DNA from: Pseudeuparius sepicola | Lineage: Eukaryota > Arthropoda > Insecta > Coleoptera > Anthribidae | Reading direction: 5' to 3' | Assembly (NCBI GenBank): GCA_963920635.1 | Contig: OY987298.1 | Coordinates: forward strand, 64,563,949 to 64,627,948 | DNA length: 64,000 bases | Shown here: piece after piece, positions 33,946 through 45,874 of the stretch | How the letters are laid out: each line of letters starts with the position of its first letter | Numbering within the stretch: position 1 is the stretch's first letter | Notes under the pieces: model-generated | Databases searched by the model: none | Seen by the model: only the letters and a program-made list of their open reading frames with translations | What the model was told of the DNA's origin: nothing | Translations under genes and position numbers: made by a program

Positions 33946-34753
33946 TTGCAAAAAAAACAATGAAACAGGAGGATTTTTTCAAGGTTGCTTGGGGACTGCC
34001 TCCTGAGTGTCCAACCAAAAGATCACACCTCGAACTCCTGGCACGAATTAGCCAATAGGGTGGTTTCCTAAACAATAGAGGTGTTTTCCTGAATATGTTT
34101 TAGAGCAAAATAACCCTATAAAAAGTTATAGGGGATCAAAGTATGAACAATTTTTCCTCATCATTCTTTTTTGTATCTCTAATACATAACGAGTTATGGC
34201 GCATTATATATATGACAAAAATTCCTCAAGCTGCAGGGGTGGTCTCGTAAACATTTTTTTACAAAAAATTAAGTTAATAAAAGTTTTGGAGGATGAACTT
34301 CTGATCAGCTTTTTCTTATATATTTTTTGTCTCTAAAATACTTAATGATTTACAGGGCATTCGGTATATGACAAAAATTAATTAATTATCATTAAGTATT
34401 GGAGACACAAAAAAAGTTTAGAAGAAAAATTTGACCAGAAAACATTTATTAAGAAAAAAATGTTTACAAGTCCGCCCCTGCAGCGGGTGGAATTTTTGTC
34501 ATATTAGTAATAAAGTACCTACTTAGTTTTCTATGATTAGAGGTATAAAAAAAATTATTAAGAAAAGTTGTTCATACTTTGATCCCATATACAACTTTTA
34601 TTAGGGTCATTTTGCTTTAAAAAATGGTTAGGAATCCACACCTATAGCTCAATTCGTACCAGGTGTTCGAGTGTGATCTTTTGGTTGAACACTCAGGAGT
34701 CAGTCCCCAAGCAACCCTGAAAAAATCATCCTGTTTAGAATTTTTTTGCGACC
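33946..34753. repeat. Long inverted repeat (foldback/MITE-like), ~350-bp arms
   Basis: The left arm (about 33946-34315) and right arm (about 34395-34753) are imperfect inverted copies. Shared blocks include GGTTGCTTGGGGACTG, 'CCTGAGTGT', 'CAACCAAAAGATCACAC', 'GGATCAAAGTATGAACAA' and 'TATGACAAAAATT'. The spacer is short (~80 bp). No target duplication is evident and no coding was recognised. A foldback or long-TIR MITE is the likeliest nature. Confidence 0.75.
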
Positions 34754-35136
34754 CCTATAAGCCGAGCACTTCTTTATTGGACTACATGAATTTCCGACGG
34801 TTCGGGATGTTGGTTCTACTGAACCGCTTTCTACATGAACCTGTAAAGATATTCAGTTAGATCCAGCTCTTTGATGTTAGTCAGCAATCTTTTTGTAACC
34901 ACACAAAAAGGGAAGTGACTACCCTTGGGAGCACCACCACAACCCAACCACTATCAGACCATACTGGTCAGCACACCATGGAACCCCGCACTCAAGGCCT
35001 ACGACCCGCTTCCGGCGACAGCTAGCTGTGGAAGTCCATTGTGTAACAAAGGAGTCTGGGTGACGTGTGGCTGTCTGGCTGTCAACCTTCATCCAAGTTG
35101 AGGTATCTCCAAAACGGTGATTAGTCAAAAATTCCA

Positions 35137-35355
35137 AGGAACTTTTAACGTGTCAAGTGTTCTAACTATATAATTAGTAAAGGTTGGTGACCCAAATATT
35201 AAATTTTTTTTTTGGTTTAGTTTAGTTGGGAAAACGTTTCGATTAATGTATAATCTTCATCAGGGCTCTAAAATACAATACAATCTAGTATATAAAATGA
35301 ATATAAACTAAAAATAAGAATTTAAGAAGAAAGGTTTTCTGGCACATGTTATAAA
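35137..35355 (-). repeat. PLE-type terminal-repeat copy (partial)
   Basis: About 220 bp beginning CAAGGAACTTTTAACG, nearly identical to 38033-38292 but lacking about 39 bp next to the hammerhead motif. The hammerhead core (minus strand, about 35233-35268) therefore survives without its stem I partner. It ends exactly where the TIR element at 35356 begins. Confidence 0.7.
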
Positions 35356-38037
35356 TTGAAGGCATGAAAATGAAAAGTGGATAAAAACCAAATTTTACAG
35401 GAAATGAAAAAAACTGAGGAAACCATTAAATTTAAATTTTAGTTATAAATATTGATAACATTGCGTCAGTTATAACTAATTCTTATTGGGAGTGACAAAA
35501 TAAATCAAAATAATAAAATTTAGAAACTATAATTTTGGAAAAAAAAATTGGATATGTCATTTTTTCATTCTCATTTATATTTTTTTTATTAAATTAATAA
35601 CTACACATATTTAATTTAGTTTTTATTGACATTTTAAAACATATACTTAAATGTAGTATAACAAATACTTATTATTCATTGTTTTCACCCTCAGACTCGC
35701 TCTCTTCTGGAATTTGTGGACTACTTCTAAGTGAGTCGTACCAGGCCTGATAAATAAGGGGTATATAATCAGAAAGCTCTTGTAAATTTTTCAGTTTCGA
35801 GGGATTTATTGGAAGATAGCCATTATACAATTTGTCTGCGGTCCATACAAATTCACTCAAATTATTTTTTTCACTTAGAACAACAAAACTTTCTAATAAT
35901 TCTGTTTCTAAATTATGATTTTCAGTAACCGCTACTTCGTTGCTAGTATATTTAAAAGATTTATACTTGGTTACTAAAAATTTAGATTTTTTATTTTTTA
36001 TGATCTTCTTTGAAAAACATGCCAAAAAATTTCGGTAGTTTCTTATCATGTCCTGATTGACGCGTATGACTTTGAATTTCTTAGATGCTTTTTCCGTTAA
36101 GGCATACCATTCTTCTGGTAAGTACAAATACGCAACATTGCGTTTCAGTTTCTCTATTTGCGCGAAATTTCTGTCGCAGGGTAGGAACGAATGTCCTCTC
36201 TCAGGAAATCGGTGATAGATAGTTCTAAATCGGCCAGAAGCTACCAAAAGAGACAAAAACTGCACCATGGTCGTATTCTTGTTCTGACCAACGCAGTTAT
36301 CACTGAAAATATATAAAGTTTTTACTGTGGGCTCAATGAAATGATCAATATAATAGTGCAAGAACGAGATTGTCTCATTTGCTCCTTTTTTAGCTGTAAT
36401 CTCATCATACATGAACATCTTCGATTTACCTGTCTTACAAGAAAAGAAACACTGATTGAACACCCAAAGTTGTCGTTTGTAGAATATGTCTCCAACAGGT
36501 AATACGGGCACAGGTAAGTTTTGTTGAAAATCAAAGCAAATACCTTCAACACTGCCATCCTCTTGAGCTATTTGGGTGACTCTTTTTATGTCTTGATAGA
36601 ACTTTTCGGCCTTGGCATGATGTAAGTTCCTTTCAATTTCAAACTTTTTCTTAGTTTCACCTGTAGCAGATTCTATTTGAATTTTAAATTGTTCGCATTT
36701 TGAACATGTATCGGTTCGAGGTTTTCCAAAAGAAAGATTAAAATGACTCTTAAAAACATTCAAGTAGAATTCGTAATTTATAAGGGGGGTAGCTTTCTGC
36801 CCGTTCAAAATAGCTTCATAAATTTCGGGCTCTTTCTTTTCTAAATACAACATGTGCATCTTTTTTACAGTTAAATCTGATGCAAGATATTTACAGGAAG
36901 ATTCATTTCTAGAATAATGAGACACTCGTGTTGGGAAACAAGATATGTGTGTTTTCACCTGTTCAATAATGTCTTGGGACTTTTTACGAATTCTAGAACC
37001 TTCCGATTTTCCTGTTTTATCTACAGGAGGAATGCCACTTTTTACTTTCGAGTTGGCAATGCGGTTGATTCTACCTTTCTTTATGCCATGTAAATTACAC
37101 AATGCTGATTTACAAACACAGTGTTCTTTACCATTAATCTGAACCTAGAGAAGCAAACATTTCTATTTAGTATAAAAAAGTGTTTCTAAAGGACCTATCG
37201 TCGTACCTTGTAATGGAAGGAGTTATTCCTTTTTGATTCGTTTATTAAAGTAGCATCGTCCTTTACATTTTCACCTTTCGCCAACCTTAACTTTTTCATA
37301 AGATCAACACGACGCCTGAAAATTACAAAATTAACTAGCTATTGATGTTCATACCTTGCCACTGCAACAACAGATATCAGTCCATGTAAATAAGCATCCT
37401 GTAGATTCTTGTTTTCTAGGGTATTAAAATCGCTTAACAGTTTTTGTTTGGTTTGATCTGAAAATTTTTCTGTACATTTGTTTTTGCATTCACATGAGCC
37501 ATACTGTCTTGCAGGTACTACTTTTCCAGACTTTGATGTGTACTCTTGACCCGAATTCCGTTTTGATTTTCTAATATTTTGAAGCCATTTTTCAGGATTC
37601 CTTTTCCTTTTTTTACACCTTAGGGTCGCCGTTTCTTCATAATCCGGATCACAATCAGGATCATCAAATTCTTGTTCACTCTCCATATCCATCATGAATA
37701 CAAGAGCACAACACTGTGTAATCAAAACGGCCGACTGATTTTGAGGTTAGAGCCAAGCATAAACGAAAACAAGACAAATCCTGCTATATCCAGTCAGAAG
37801 TCCCAGAAGATTGAGAATGAAACCTGCACATATCCGGATTTAGCTACTTTTCATTTTCACTGAATAATTATTTCTGGTTTTGAATATATCTCAACGCCAT
37901 CTACTAGGCAGTAGAATAAACGGATATGTTCAGTTTTCATTCTAGTTGGTGCAGAATATGCAGTGTAGATGAGAAACGGTCAAATCCGCATTTCGATAAA
38001 AATGGTTTTTGTCCACTTTTCATTCTCATGCCTTCAA
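35356..38037 (-). mobile_element. TIR element carrying an intact three-exon DUF7869-type gene
   Basis: The ends TTGAAGGCATGAAAATGAAA (left) and the inverted TTGAAGGCATGAGAATGAAA (right) agree over about 35 bp with two mismatches. Inside lies one spliced gene on the minus strand. Subterminal copies of a GARAATGAAA-type word occur near both ends (for example 35400, and several between 37820 and 38035), as expected of transposase binding sites. The element lies between two copies of a PLE-derived repeat; no short target duplication is visible. I infer a DNA transposon, possibly Sola-like, but the superfamily is not established from the sequence. Confidence 0.65.
35672..37725 (-). CDS. DUF7869-type (putative transposase) gene, three exons
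   Basis: Exons on the minus strand are 37725-37355, 37315-37207 and 37144-35672. The introns are 39 bp (GTATGA...TTTTCAG) and 62 bp (GTACGA...TCTAG). Joined, they give an uninterrupted frame of 650 codons; an in-frame ATG about 30 bp further in (MMDMESEQEF) is an alternative start. Exon 1 is basic, with 'W..N..K..R' and 'PARQYGSCECKNKC', typical of the N-terminus of this insect protein family. Later come a CSKC pair (~307-310) and ICFDFQQNLP (D365). FSDNCVGQNKN (D442) and GHSFLPCDRNFAQIE (D484, E491) could form an RNase H-like acidic triad. Family members are multi-copy in insects and lack an experimentally assigned function that I know of. The TIRs around it suggest a transposase. Confidence 0.78.
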
Positions 38038-38465
38038 GGAACTTTTAACGTGTCAAGTGTTCTAACTATATAATTAGTAAAGGTTGGTGACCCAAATATT
38101 AAATTTTTTTTTGGTTTAGTTTAGTTGGGAAAAGGGTCAAAACGCTATTAAAAACACTATTTCTTCGCCAACGTTTCGATTAATGTATAATCTTCATCAG
38201 GGCTCTAAAATACAATACAATCTAGTATATAAAATGAATATAAACTAAAAATAAGAATTTAAGAAGAAAGGTTTTCTGGCACATGTTATAAATTTATAAA
38301 TAAAAAGAAGACTTAACAGAAATAAGATAGATTGATGATTTTAAATTGTAAGTATATTAACGTTTTAACTGTCTAGTTTTTACTGCCTAGTTTGTTTCTC
38401 TTATGTAAATATTTAGTAAAAAAATTATAATATAATATTTGTATATTCAAAGTCAGTGTCAAAAA
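38033..38465 (-). repeat. PLE-type terminal repeat with hammerhead motif
   Basis: Full version of the repeat seen at 35137. It includes the segment GGGTCAAAACGCTATTAAAA next to the hammerhead motif and runs on through TTTCTGGCACATGTTATAAA to the Gypsy LTR at 38465. The part from 38219 onward is repeated at 47442-47695, and the hammerhead-side part is present in inverse orientation at 49700-49875. Confidence 0.7.
38167..38203 (-). ncRNA. Hammerhead-ribozyme-like motif in PLE repeat
   Basis: On the minus strand: GCC, CTGATGA, stem II GATTA/TAATC with a 5-nt loop, GAAAC, then GTT and GGC. GCC and GGC can pair as stem I. ACGT after the core is self-complementary, the minimal stem III of PLE hammerheads that favours dimeric cleavage, predicted here after GTT. 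It matches the copy at 49776-49812 base for base over the core. Confidence 0.72.
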
Positions 38466-40447
38466 TTATAACCGTAAAAGTTAGTTGGAATTTTTAAGTG
38501 GGTTCGGATTCCTTTGTGACCTGAATTCGTTGCCCCGACAAACTATTCTCCCCTCCTAAATTAAACACCAAAATAATCATACAATATTTATTTACCTCTA
38601 AGGTAAAGATGGAAAATAACTGTGATAAGTTATGACAATTCAAAATTTACATTAGTCGTTAGATTTTGATAACAAACAAGAGAGTTTAAAACTTAGTGAA
38701 TTCTTTAAACAATAAAATTTCGAACGTCCTGTGTTTTTGAGAGTCTCTTGGAACTACTAGCACTTGAGGTTTGAATGAAAGTTTATACTTGCGACTGTGA
38801 CACTTGATCGAAGAATATCCTGTGCTCGATGCGACGACCCTTCCCTTTACTGACTGTGACGACTTTCCTGCTACGAACTGGCCTTAACGGGTGGCTTGCA
38901 TTAGGCGCATGTGTTGACTAGCTAGAGCAGAGCCAATCTCAGGTGTTGTGCAGATGTTGCCGTACCGCTTCGGTGCCTAGCTCAGCAACGTACTAGTCGA
39001 AGGTGGGTGTTCTTCACTGTCACAGTATCACGTCTCCGTGTCGATGATGTACATAGGTAACAAACACAACAAGAGCAGAAGTTAGTCCAAGAATGCTAAT
39101 ATTTATTTAAATGTGTAAGATACACAGTGATTTATTAAGAAGGTATACAAAATTCAACCTAAACCAGAACTACTTATTTTAAGACTTAATTATTAAAAAA
39201 ATATAAAATTAAATTCAGCTGAATTTAGAACCTGCAATAAATTGCTAGTCGTTTAACTTTATTATAGTTAAACTAGGGAATTTGATTCGAAATTATTTAT
39301 TGAACTTGGAAATTATTAATAAAAATTATGCCTGAATATTAATATTTTGTTAAGTGGACTCTCTAGTATTTATGAATTTATTGCGAAATTATTGACGAAA
39401 TTCGATCAAGTAGTATTTTGCCAGGGGTGAAAATGATGTTTTTAAACAAGTATAATATTAAAAAGGAAATCTACTGGTCAGGAGAACGAAAGTCTTAGGT
39501 AGCTGTTTTTTTTTTAGAGGTACCAAAAAAGGTTATAACTGACAAGTTATACAAAAAAAACAGCAACCTCGAGAGAAAATGGCCGCAGGTGAGGTGGTAC
39601 TGAATAAAAAAACAATTTCCGAAAATATGAACTATATAATAAAAAAAACCACACTCACCTAGGCGATTTTCCTCCTCTAGTAGTCCTTGATCGATTCCTG
39701 CCCAACAGAACTCCGTTCCAAGCTCCTAGTCAGCTTATGGCGACGTCAGTTTTGCAATGGCGGTGTTCACTCCGCCGTGAAAGAAAAGAAAACCAATTTA
39801 ATCACCCCAACCAGGCACTACAATGAAAATACTTCACCAAAAACAATTAACCCGTACTACCGATCAAATTCGCGATCAATTTAGACCAAAATGCTAAAAA
39901 ACCAAACGAGAAAAATATTCAGAAAAGGCGATTGCCACTAGAGAGTACCGATCAATTCGAGAGTGCAAAAATGAAGAGAGCGAGAGCCGCTCGTCGTTCG
40001 ATTAATTCTATACAACCGTGGTACATAAAAAAAGTGCAGCCAATAGGAATCGAGCTGCTGGAGTCAACTGACGGTTTATTTCAAACGATTCTCTTTACTT
40101 GTACAGTAAATAGTAACAAAACAAATGCTATTATAATTAAAGCAATTTAACATACCCACTTCTATTCAATCTGTTCGCAAATATTTACATAACAAATTCC
40201 ACTGCCTGTTCTACCAAATATCGAAAACTAGTCGACATGTTCTGCGGGTTGCGCCACCCACTACAAGAGGTCGCTGGCGGCACGCTCGCGAAATTAATTT
40301 GTTTATAATTCGAAATATGAATAATTTAACAAGAAAATGTAAGCTGTACCATCCTATAATAGGTGTGCCTTCCTAGTTTATGCCTGTCTGGAATCAAATA
40401 AAAACGTTGTAACGGGTTTCTTGGAATTTACAAAAAAATCCGTTACA
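38465..40447 (-). repeat. Gypsy element 3' LTR (copy A)
   Basis: About 1.98 kb. On the minus strand it starts TGTAACGGATTTTTTTGT, right after a purine-rich tract, and ends near ACTTTTACGGTTATA. It agrees with 47695-49496 over its first ~1.8 kb with few differences. The small open frame at 39687-39884, with an identical twin at 48915-49112, is just LTR sequence. Confidence 0.8.
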
Positions 40448-40460
40448 CATTCCTCCAACC
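40448..40460 (-). other. Gypsy element polypurine tract
   Basis: Minus strand GGTTGGAGGAATG immediately before the TGTAACGG start of the 3' LTR; this fixes the LTR boundary. Confidence 0.6.
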
Positions 40461-42639
40461 CGATCAAAAAAATACGAAAACTCCAAGTTGAGTATTTTTC
40501 CTAAGAAAATTCAAAGAGCTCTAACAATTAAAAATATACTGGATGGTGTAAAATAACCGTAGGTCGGTTAATAAATTAGCCGCACTCCAAAGCCTACGCG
40601 AAATTTCCCTCAGTGTAAGTACTTATCATTGGACACCGAAGTGCTCTCCAAGCCTCCGATAAGTACTATACCACTGCCAGATATGAGTTGTTATTGATCC
40701 AAGACAGCAAAACTAATATATTAAGAAAATTTGAAAGTGAAACTTATTGATAAGTAGATAAGTGGAAAGAAATAGCAGATCACTTGTTTTCGGACACCGA
40801 AGTGCTGTCCTGGCCTACGACAAGCGATATACCAATCATTGCCACTTACCTCAATCAATCAACAGACAGCTCAAGGTAGGTATATAAAACTGAGAAAAAA
40901 GGTTGTCAATTAAATTACCACAAGTTATACAAAATCAAAAGAGACGACAAATACTGATACTTCCTTCGTTCAGCGTTATTCCATCAAGATAATAATCATA
41001 ATAAATCATTTTAATACCAATAAAGTTAAATCCACATTATTCCCAACCCAACTTAACCTAAAGAGGAGAAAGGAATTGAAAGGAACTCCTCGAAGCAAAT
41101 CGAACCTGTCTGCCAGCGACACATGTAAGCCTCTGGACCTGAGTCACACGGTACTGAGCACCTGTGGTTCCTATCGCGGAAAGTCACATTAGTAAACTCT
41201 CAGTACCCGAGGATCTCAAATCCAAAAAACGAACATACCCCTCTAACATACAGGCGCGATAAGGACCTGACAGAAAAAGAAGATATGACAGTCTTGGCCA
41301 GAACTGCCATATCCGTCACTTATAAAAGTAGACTGCCTGCTCGTCTGTGACTCATTGCAGGATATAGAGGAAACAATTTATCCGGAAGAACTAACTGGTC
41401 TGTCAAAAAGAGAACAAAAAAATGTATAGAAACCAAATCATCACACAAGAGGGTTTCAGCCTGTTGTGTGGAGCAGTGATGAAAAGAGTAGGTCTGGAAT
41501 GGATAGCATTCCAGAAAAAATGGAATTATTTACTATGGAAATAAAAAAATTGTGAAATTGGCTAATTGTACAGGGGGACAAAAGGGTAGGAAATCAAAAA
41601 TAAAAAATAACCCCACTGGTTAAAATAGTTTCATGCTAAACTTACGGCCGATCACCCTCAGGCACGTGTGCTCTGTTTGAATAAATCTAGGTTCCAAGAG
41701 AAACGAACATGAAACCATTTCAAGCAACATCGCAACTAAACAATACGGGAAATGAAATATTGGGAGACCCAGTACAATAGCAAACCTCACCAAAAACAAC
41801 GAACCCCATCCAATCAAAATATAAACCTCAAACGTATTCAAACGACATGATCATGACCAATAGGACGTTAAGATGAATCACGTGTTACTCAACCAGAATT
41901 TCCCAAACTGATGGCAGAGCCGAGAATTGTGACACCAATAAAAGCATGGTCTATTACCCGAAAAACAATTCACATTTTCTCATCCTGTCTTACAGTTGGT
42001 ACTAAACAAAAGTTAAGGTATGTTAGGTATTAATAAATAACACGTATCTCATCAGCTAGCGGTGTTATGCTGGTTGATTCAATGGTTATCAGATTCAGTA
42101 CTTGCTGATGAACCATGAACTCATAAATAAGTACCCACCAAACTAACCCAAGTAACACATTTTGAATGGTGGGAAAGTCCAAAACATGCTACCACCAAAT
42201 GTTAAATTTGCAATCCGAAGTCCGCAATTCCTTCATCAAAAAAATAATCAATGTCCAGTGCATTAGGAAAAAGAATCATAAACACTACTAATTGAACCTC
42301 CAAAACAAGTCCAAAGAAACTCCAAAAATATAACAGAATATCTCGGAATCCCTATTCCGATATACTCAAAAGAATACAGGCTCGTCAGCCGAATATTCCA
42401 AAAAACTATACAGGCAATGTGGTATTAAAATAAAGGTCTATAGGTCTGTATATTAGCTGTTCCCTAGAGGTGACATAAGTCATAATTTAAAAAAATTAGG
42501 AACGCTAATTTCAGAGTTACCCTCTACCATTTCACCACACAACACCCATAGTAAAGTGTTTACTAGAAAATTGTCACCAGACAAGTTATGAAAATAATAA
42601 TGAGGTACATTGACAAAGGAACAGCACAGATCGAATCAC
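40461..42639 (-). other. Non-coding 3' part of the Gypsy element
   Basis: About 2.2 kb between pol and the 3' LTR with no env-like frame; the longest open frame (41620-41841) is a 73-codon hydrophobic stretch without recognisable features. The word GGACACCGAAGTGCTSTCC occurs twice about 160 bp apart (near 40632 and 40795). A decayed accessory gene cannot be excluded. Confidence 0.4.
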
Positions 42640-45600
42640 CTACTCATCACCTGACTGGTCAAGATCGTCATCGGTCTCTCGATCGTCAGAGTAATTTGGT
42701 TTGAGATCCTTTATATGAAAGTTACCCAGATTATTTCCGGCTTTATCTTTTAAATTATATACTAAAGGTGAAATAACTTTGTGCACAATGCATGGAATGT
42801 ATTTGGGAGCCAATTTTGCCGAATATGCATTAGCAGCATTAGATAGAGTGAAATTTTTTTTCCAAACATAATCTCCTACATGAAAAGACATAGGGCGCTT
42901 CCTTGTAATGTCTAGAGTTTTTCTCGTGAGCACGTCTGAGCTTAAACCTGACATCAGAAAATACCTTAGGTAACTCTTGCAAGTCATCTACCAGTTGGTT
43001 TTTTGCTTCTATTACAGGAATGTTATTGGCATTTTCTGCGATTTTACCATAATAGTCACCTGAAAGTGGGATATTTCTACCGAAAACTAAAAATGCTGGT
43101 GAGTAGTCAGTTATTTCGTGTTTAGCTAAGCGGATAGCTTGTGCAATCTGATGTATATTTGTATCCCAGGTTTTATGATTCTCATGAATGTAAGATTTTA
43201 AAGCTGTCACTATGACACGATTTACCCTTTCAGTATGATTTATTTGCGGATGGTAACGAGCATTATAAAATATTTTTTGCACCCTATATTTCTCCATGAG
43301 AGTCTTGAACTCTTTGCTAATAAATTGGCTTCCATTGTCACAACAAAATATCTGGGGAACTCCATACAGTGAAAAGACTATAAATTTTATAATTAAACTA
43401 CAAGTGGCTTTAAATAAAGGTTGTATAAGAACAAATTTAGAAAACCAATCGACTATTACCAGTAAATATTGATTACCATTTTTAGATCGTGGGTAAGGAC
43501 CCAATAAATCGGCTGATATCATTTGAAAAGGGAAGTTTATATTTCGATAGGATCCCATAAGACCTGGTTGTGAAACATTTGGGCTCTTATTGGCTCCACA
43601 AATCGGACACCTTTTGACATATCTAACAACATCTCTACGCATGTTAGGCCAATAGTAAAGTTCCCTAATTCGTGCTAAAGTTTTTGACACTCCAAAATGT
43701 CCGGCAGTAGTGCTGTCATGATATATTGAAAAAATTTGTTTTCTATTTGTAGTTGGTACTACCATTTTCCATTCTGAAATATTAGTAATGGATGATATTC
43801 TATCAAAAACATGTTTATACAACAAATTATTCTTTACCATGAGCGTAGGATAGTCATCTGGACTTGTCAGAACTTTTTGATAAAGAGAAGAATACCATTT
43901 ACATGGCTTAAATTCTGCAACATCCAGGACTGATAATTCCGTTAAAAGAGGTGTTGTTCTGGAAAGAGCATCCGCAACTACCATTGTAGAACCCTTCCGA
44001 TGCTGTATTTCAAAGTCAAATTGAGATAGTTTGAGTGCCCACCGAGCTAATCTACCGGCTGGATTAGATAAATTCATGAACCAGACAAGAGAAGCGTGGT
44101 CTGTCTCGACTACAAAATGAGTACCTTCTACATAACCTCTAAATTTCTCAATCCCGAATAAAACACCCAAACATTCCTTCTCGGTAACTGAATATTTACG
44201 TTGACATTTATTAAGAGTTTTACTCGCAAAAGCAATGGGATGTTCAGCTCCGTCGATTTTTTGATAAAGAACGGCACCCAGTCCAGTATCACTTGCATCT
44301 GTCTGGATTATGAATTGTTTCTCAAAACATGGTGTTGCCAAAACTGGACTATTAGTCAAAGAGTATTTAATTTTATTAAAAGCTTCTTCAGCCTCAGAAG
44401 TCCACTTAATAGTTTGTTGACAATTGCCTCTACTTTTTCTGGACTAGTTCTTAGACCTTCCCTATCAACAATAAACCCTAAATATTTTAGTGAAGACCGA
44501 CAAAATTCACATTTGTCTAAATTGATAGTTAAATTAGCTTGTTTTAGTCTATTATATATTTTATGCAAAATCTCAATGTGTTTTTCAAAAGTTGGTGTTG
44601 CTACAATAATATCGTCGAGATAAACAAATGCAAAAGGTTCCAAACTAGGGTCAATGACTCTATCCATTAATCTCTGCATAGTCTCTGGTGAATTAGAAAA
44701 TCCAAATGGCATAACCCTGAATTGAAAGCTTCCTCGACCCTGTACAGCAAAAGCAGTCAATTCTTGATTCTTGGTCTAATGGAATCTGATAAAAAGCCTT
44801 TCTTAAGTCAATGGACGTAATAAATCTAGCATCGCGGAGTTTATTTAGAATGTTATCTATCAGAGGAAGTGGATAAGTATCTTTAACTGTTACTTGATTT
44901 AATCTGCGACCATCGAAACACACTCTATATTCTCCTGATTTTTTTGTGACCAGCCACAAAGGACTGGACCAGGGCGATTGTGAGGACTCAATAATTTTAA
45001 ATTTAAGCATCTCATCGATTTCCTTATTAAGGTGGGTCTGCATAGCGGGTGATAGAGGATACTGACGAACTTTAAACGGTTTAGCATTTCCAGTGTCTAT
45101 ATTGTGGGATATTAATGACGTTAAGCCCAAGGTATCTTTAGTGGGAATTGATTTAAACAAGTCGACATGGTCAAGAACAGTTTGTTGTGTCTGTGACAGA
45201 TCGTGCACCGAGTGTATTTTACATGAAACGTTCGTAGACTCAATAAAAGCTACATGTGACGAAGTTTGAGAAGGAATGGTATATGAAAAGTTTCCATAAT
45301 CAACATATAATCTAAATAATTTTAAAAAATCCATTCCTAAAATAAAATCGTGTTGTATCTGTGGTATAATTAACACTTTCATTGTCTTAGTGTGATTTCT
45401 CAACATTAAAGGAAGATAACAATAACCATAAATTTTTGAAGAGGTTCCATCTGGATATAAAACAATGATTGACGGATCCGGATAAATTTTAATTTTATAT
45501 TTTTCTAATAAAGGTAACGCGGATGGACCAAGAATTGTAGAATTTGAGCCTCCGTCTACGAGTGCTAAAATTGTCTCATGAAAAATGGACACAGGTAGGT

Positions 45601-45874
45601 AACATCTATTGTCATCAGGTCTCTTAACAAAAATAGGACTTACGAAAACAAATTTTTGACCAACAAACTTAGCCACTACATCAAGCCATTCATTCCATTC
45701 AGTACGAGAAAAGCGGACAGAAGTAGAGGAGTTTAGGGAGGAGTTGGGAGAGATTAGTTTCTTGGTTGGCGTTCCCTGTTTGGAGTTGTTGTTCTGGTGG
45801 TTGGTGTTCCTCCAGTGACAGTTATTTGACGGCCACTGGTGCCCTGCACGTTTTTTGAACGGCAATTGAAACAA
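42640..45874 (-). pseudogene. pol: Gypsy Pol: protease, RT, RNase H, integrase; frameshifted
   Basis: Four frame pieces cover a whole pol. 45874-44693 has the protease (ALVDGGSNSTIL, with G in place of the usual T of DTG) and the RT fingers. 44760-44356 holds the RT core with YLDD in VYLDDIIVA. 44359-42839 has RNase H (TDASDTGLGAVL, TDHASL, VADALSR) and integrase: an HHCC finger ending CPICG, the first Asp in ISADLLGP, the second in CCDNGSQF and Glu in NHTERVNR. 42987-42640 holds the integrase C-terminus. The breaks are near 44730, 44358 and 42900. The start overlaps gag in another frame, so the original element used frameshifting at gag-pol. No intact product is possible. Confidence 0.88.
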
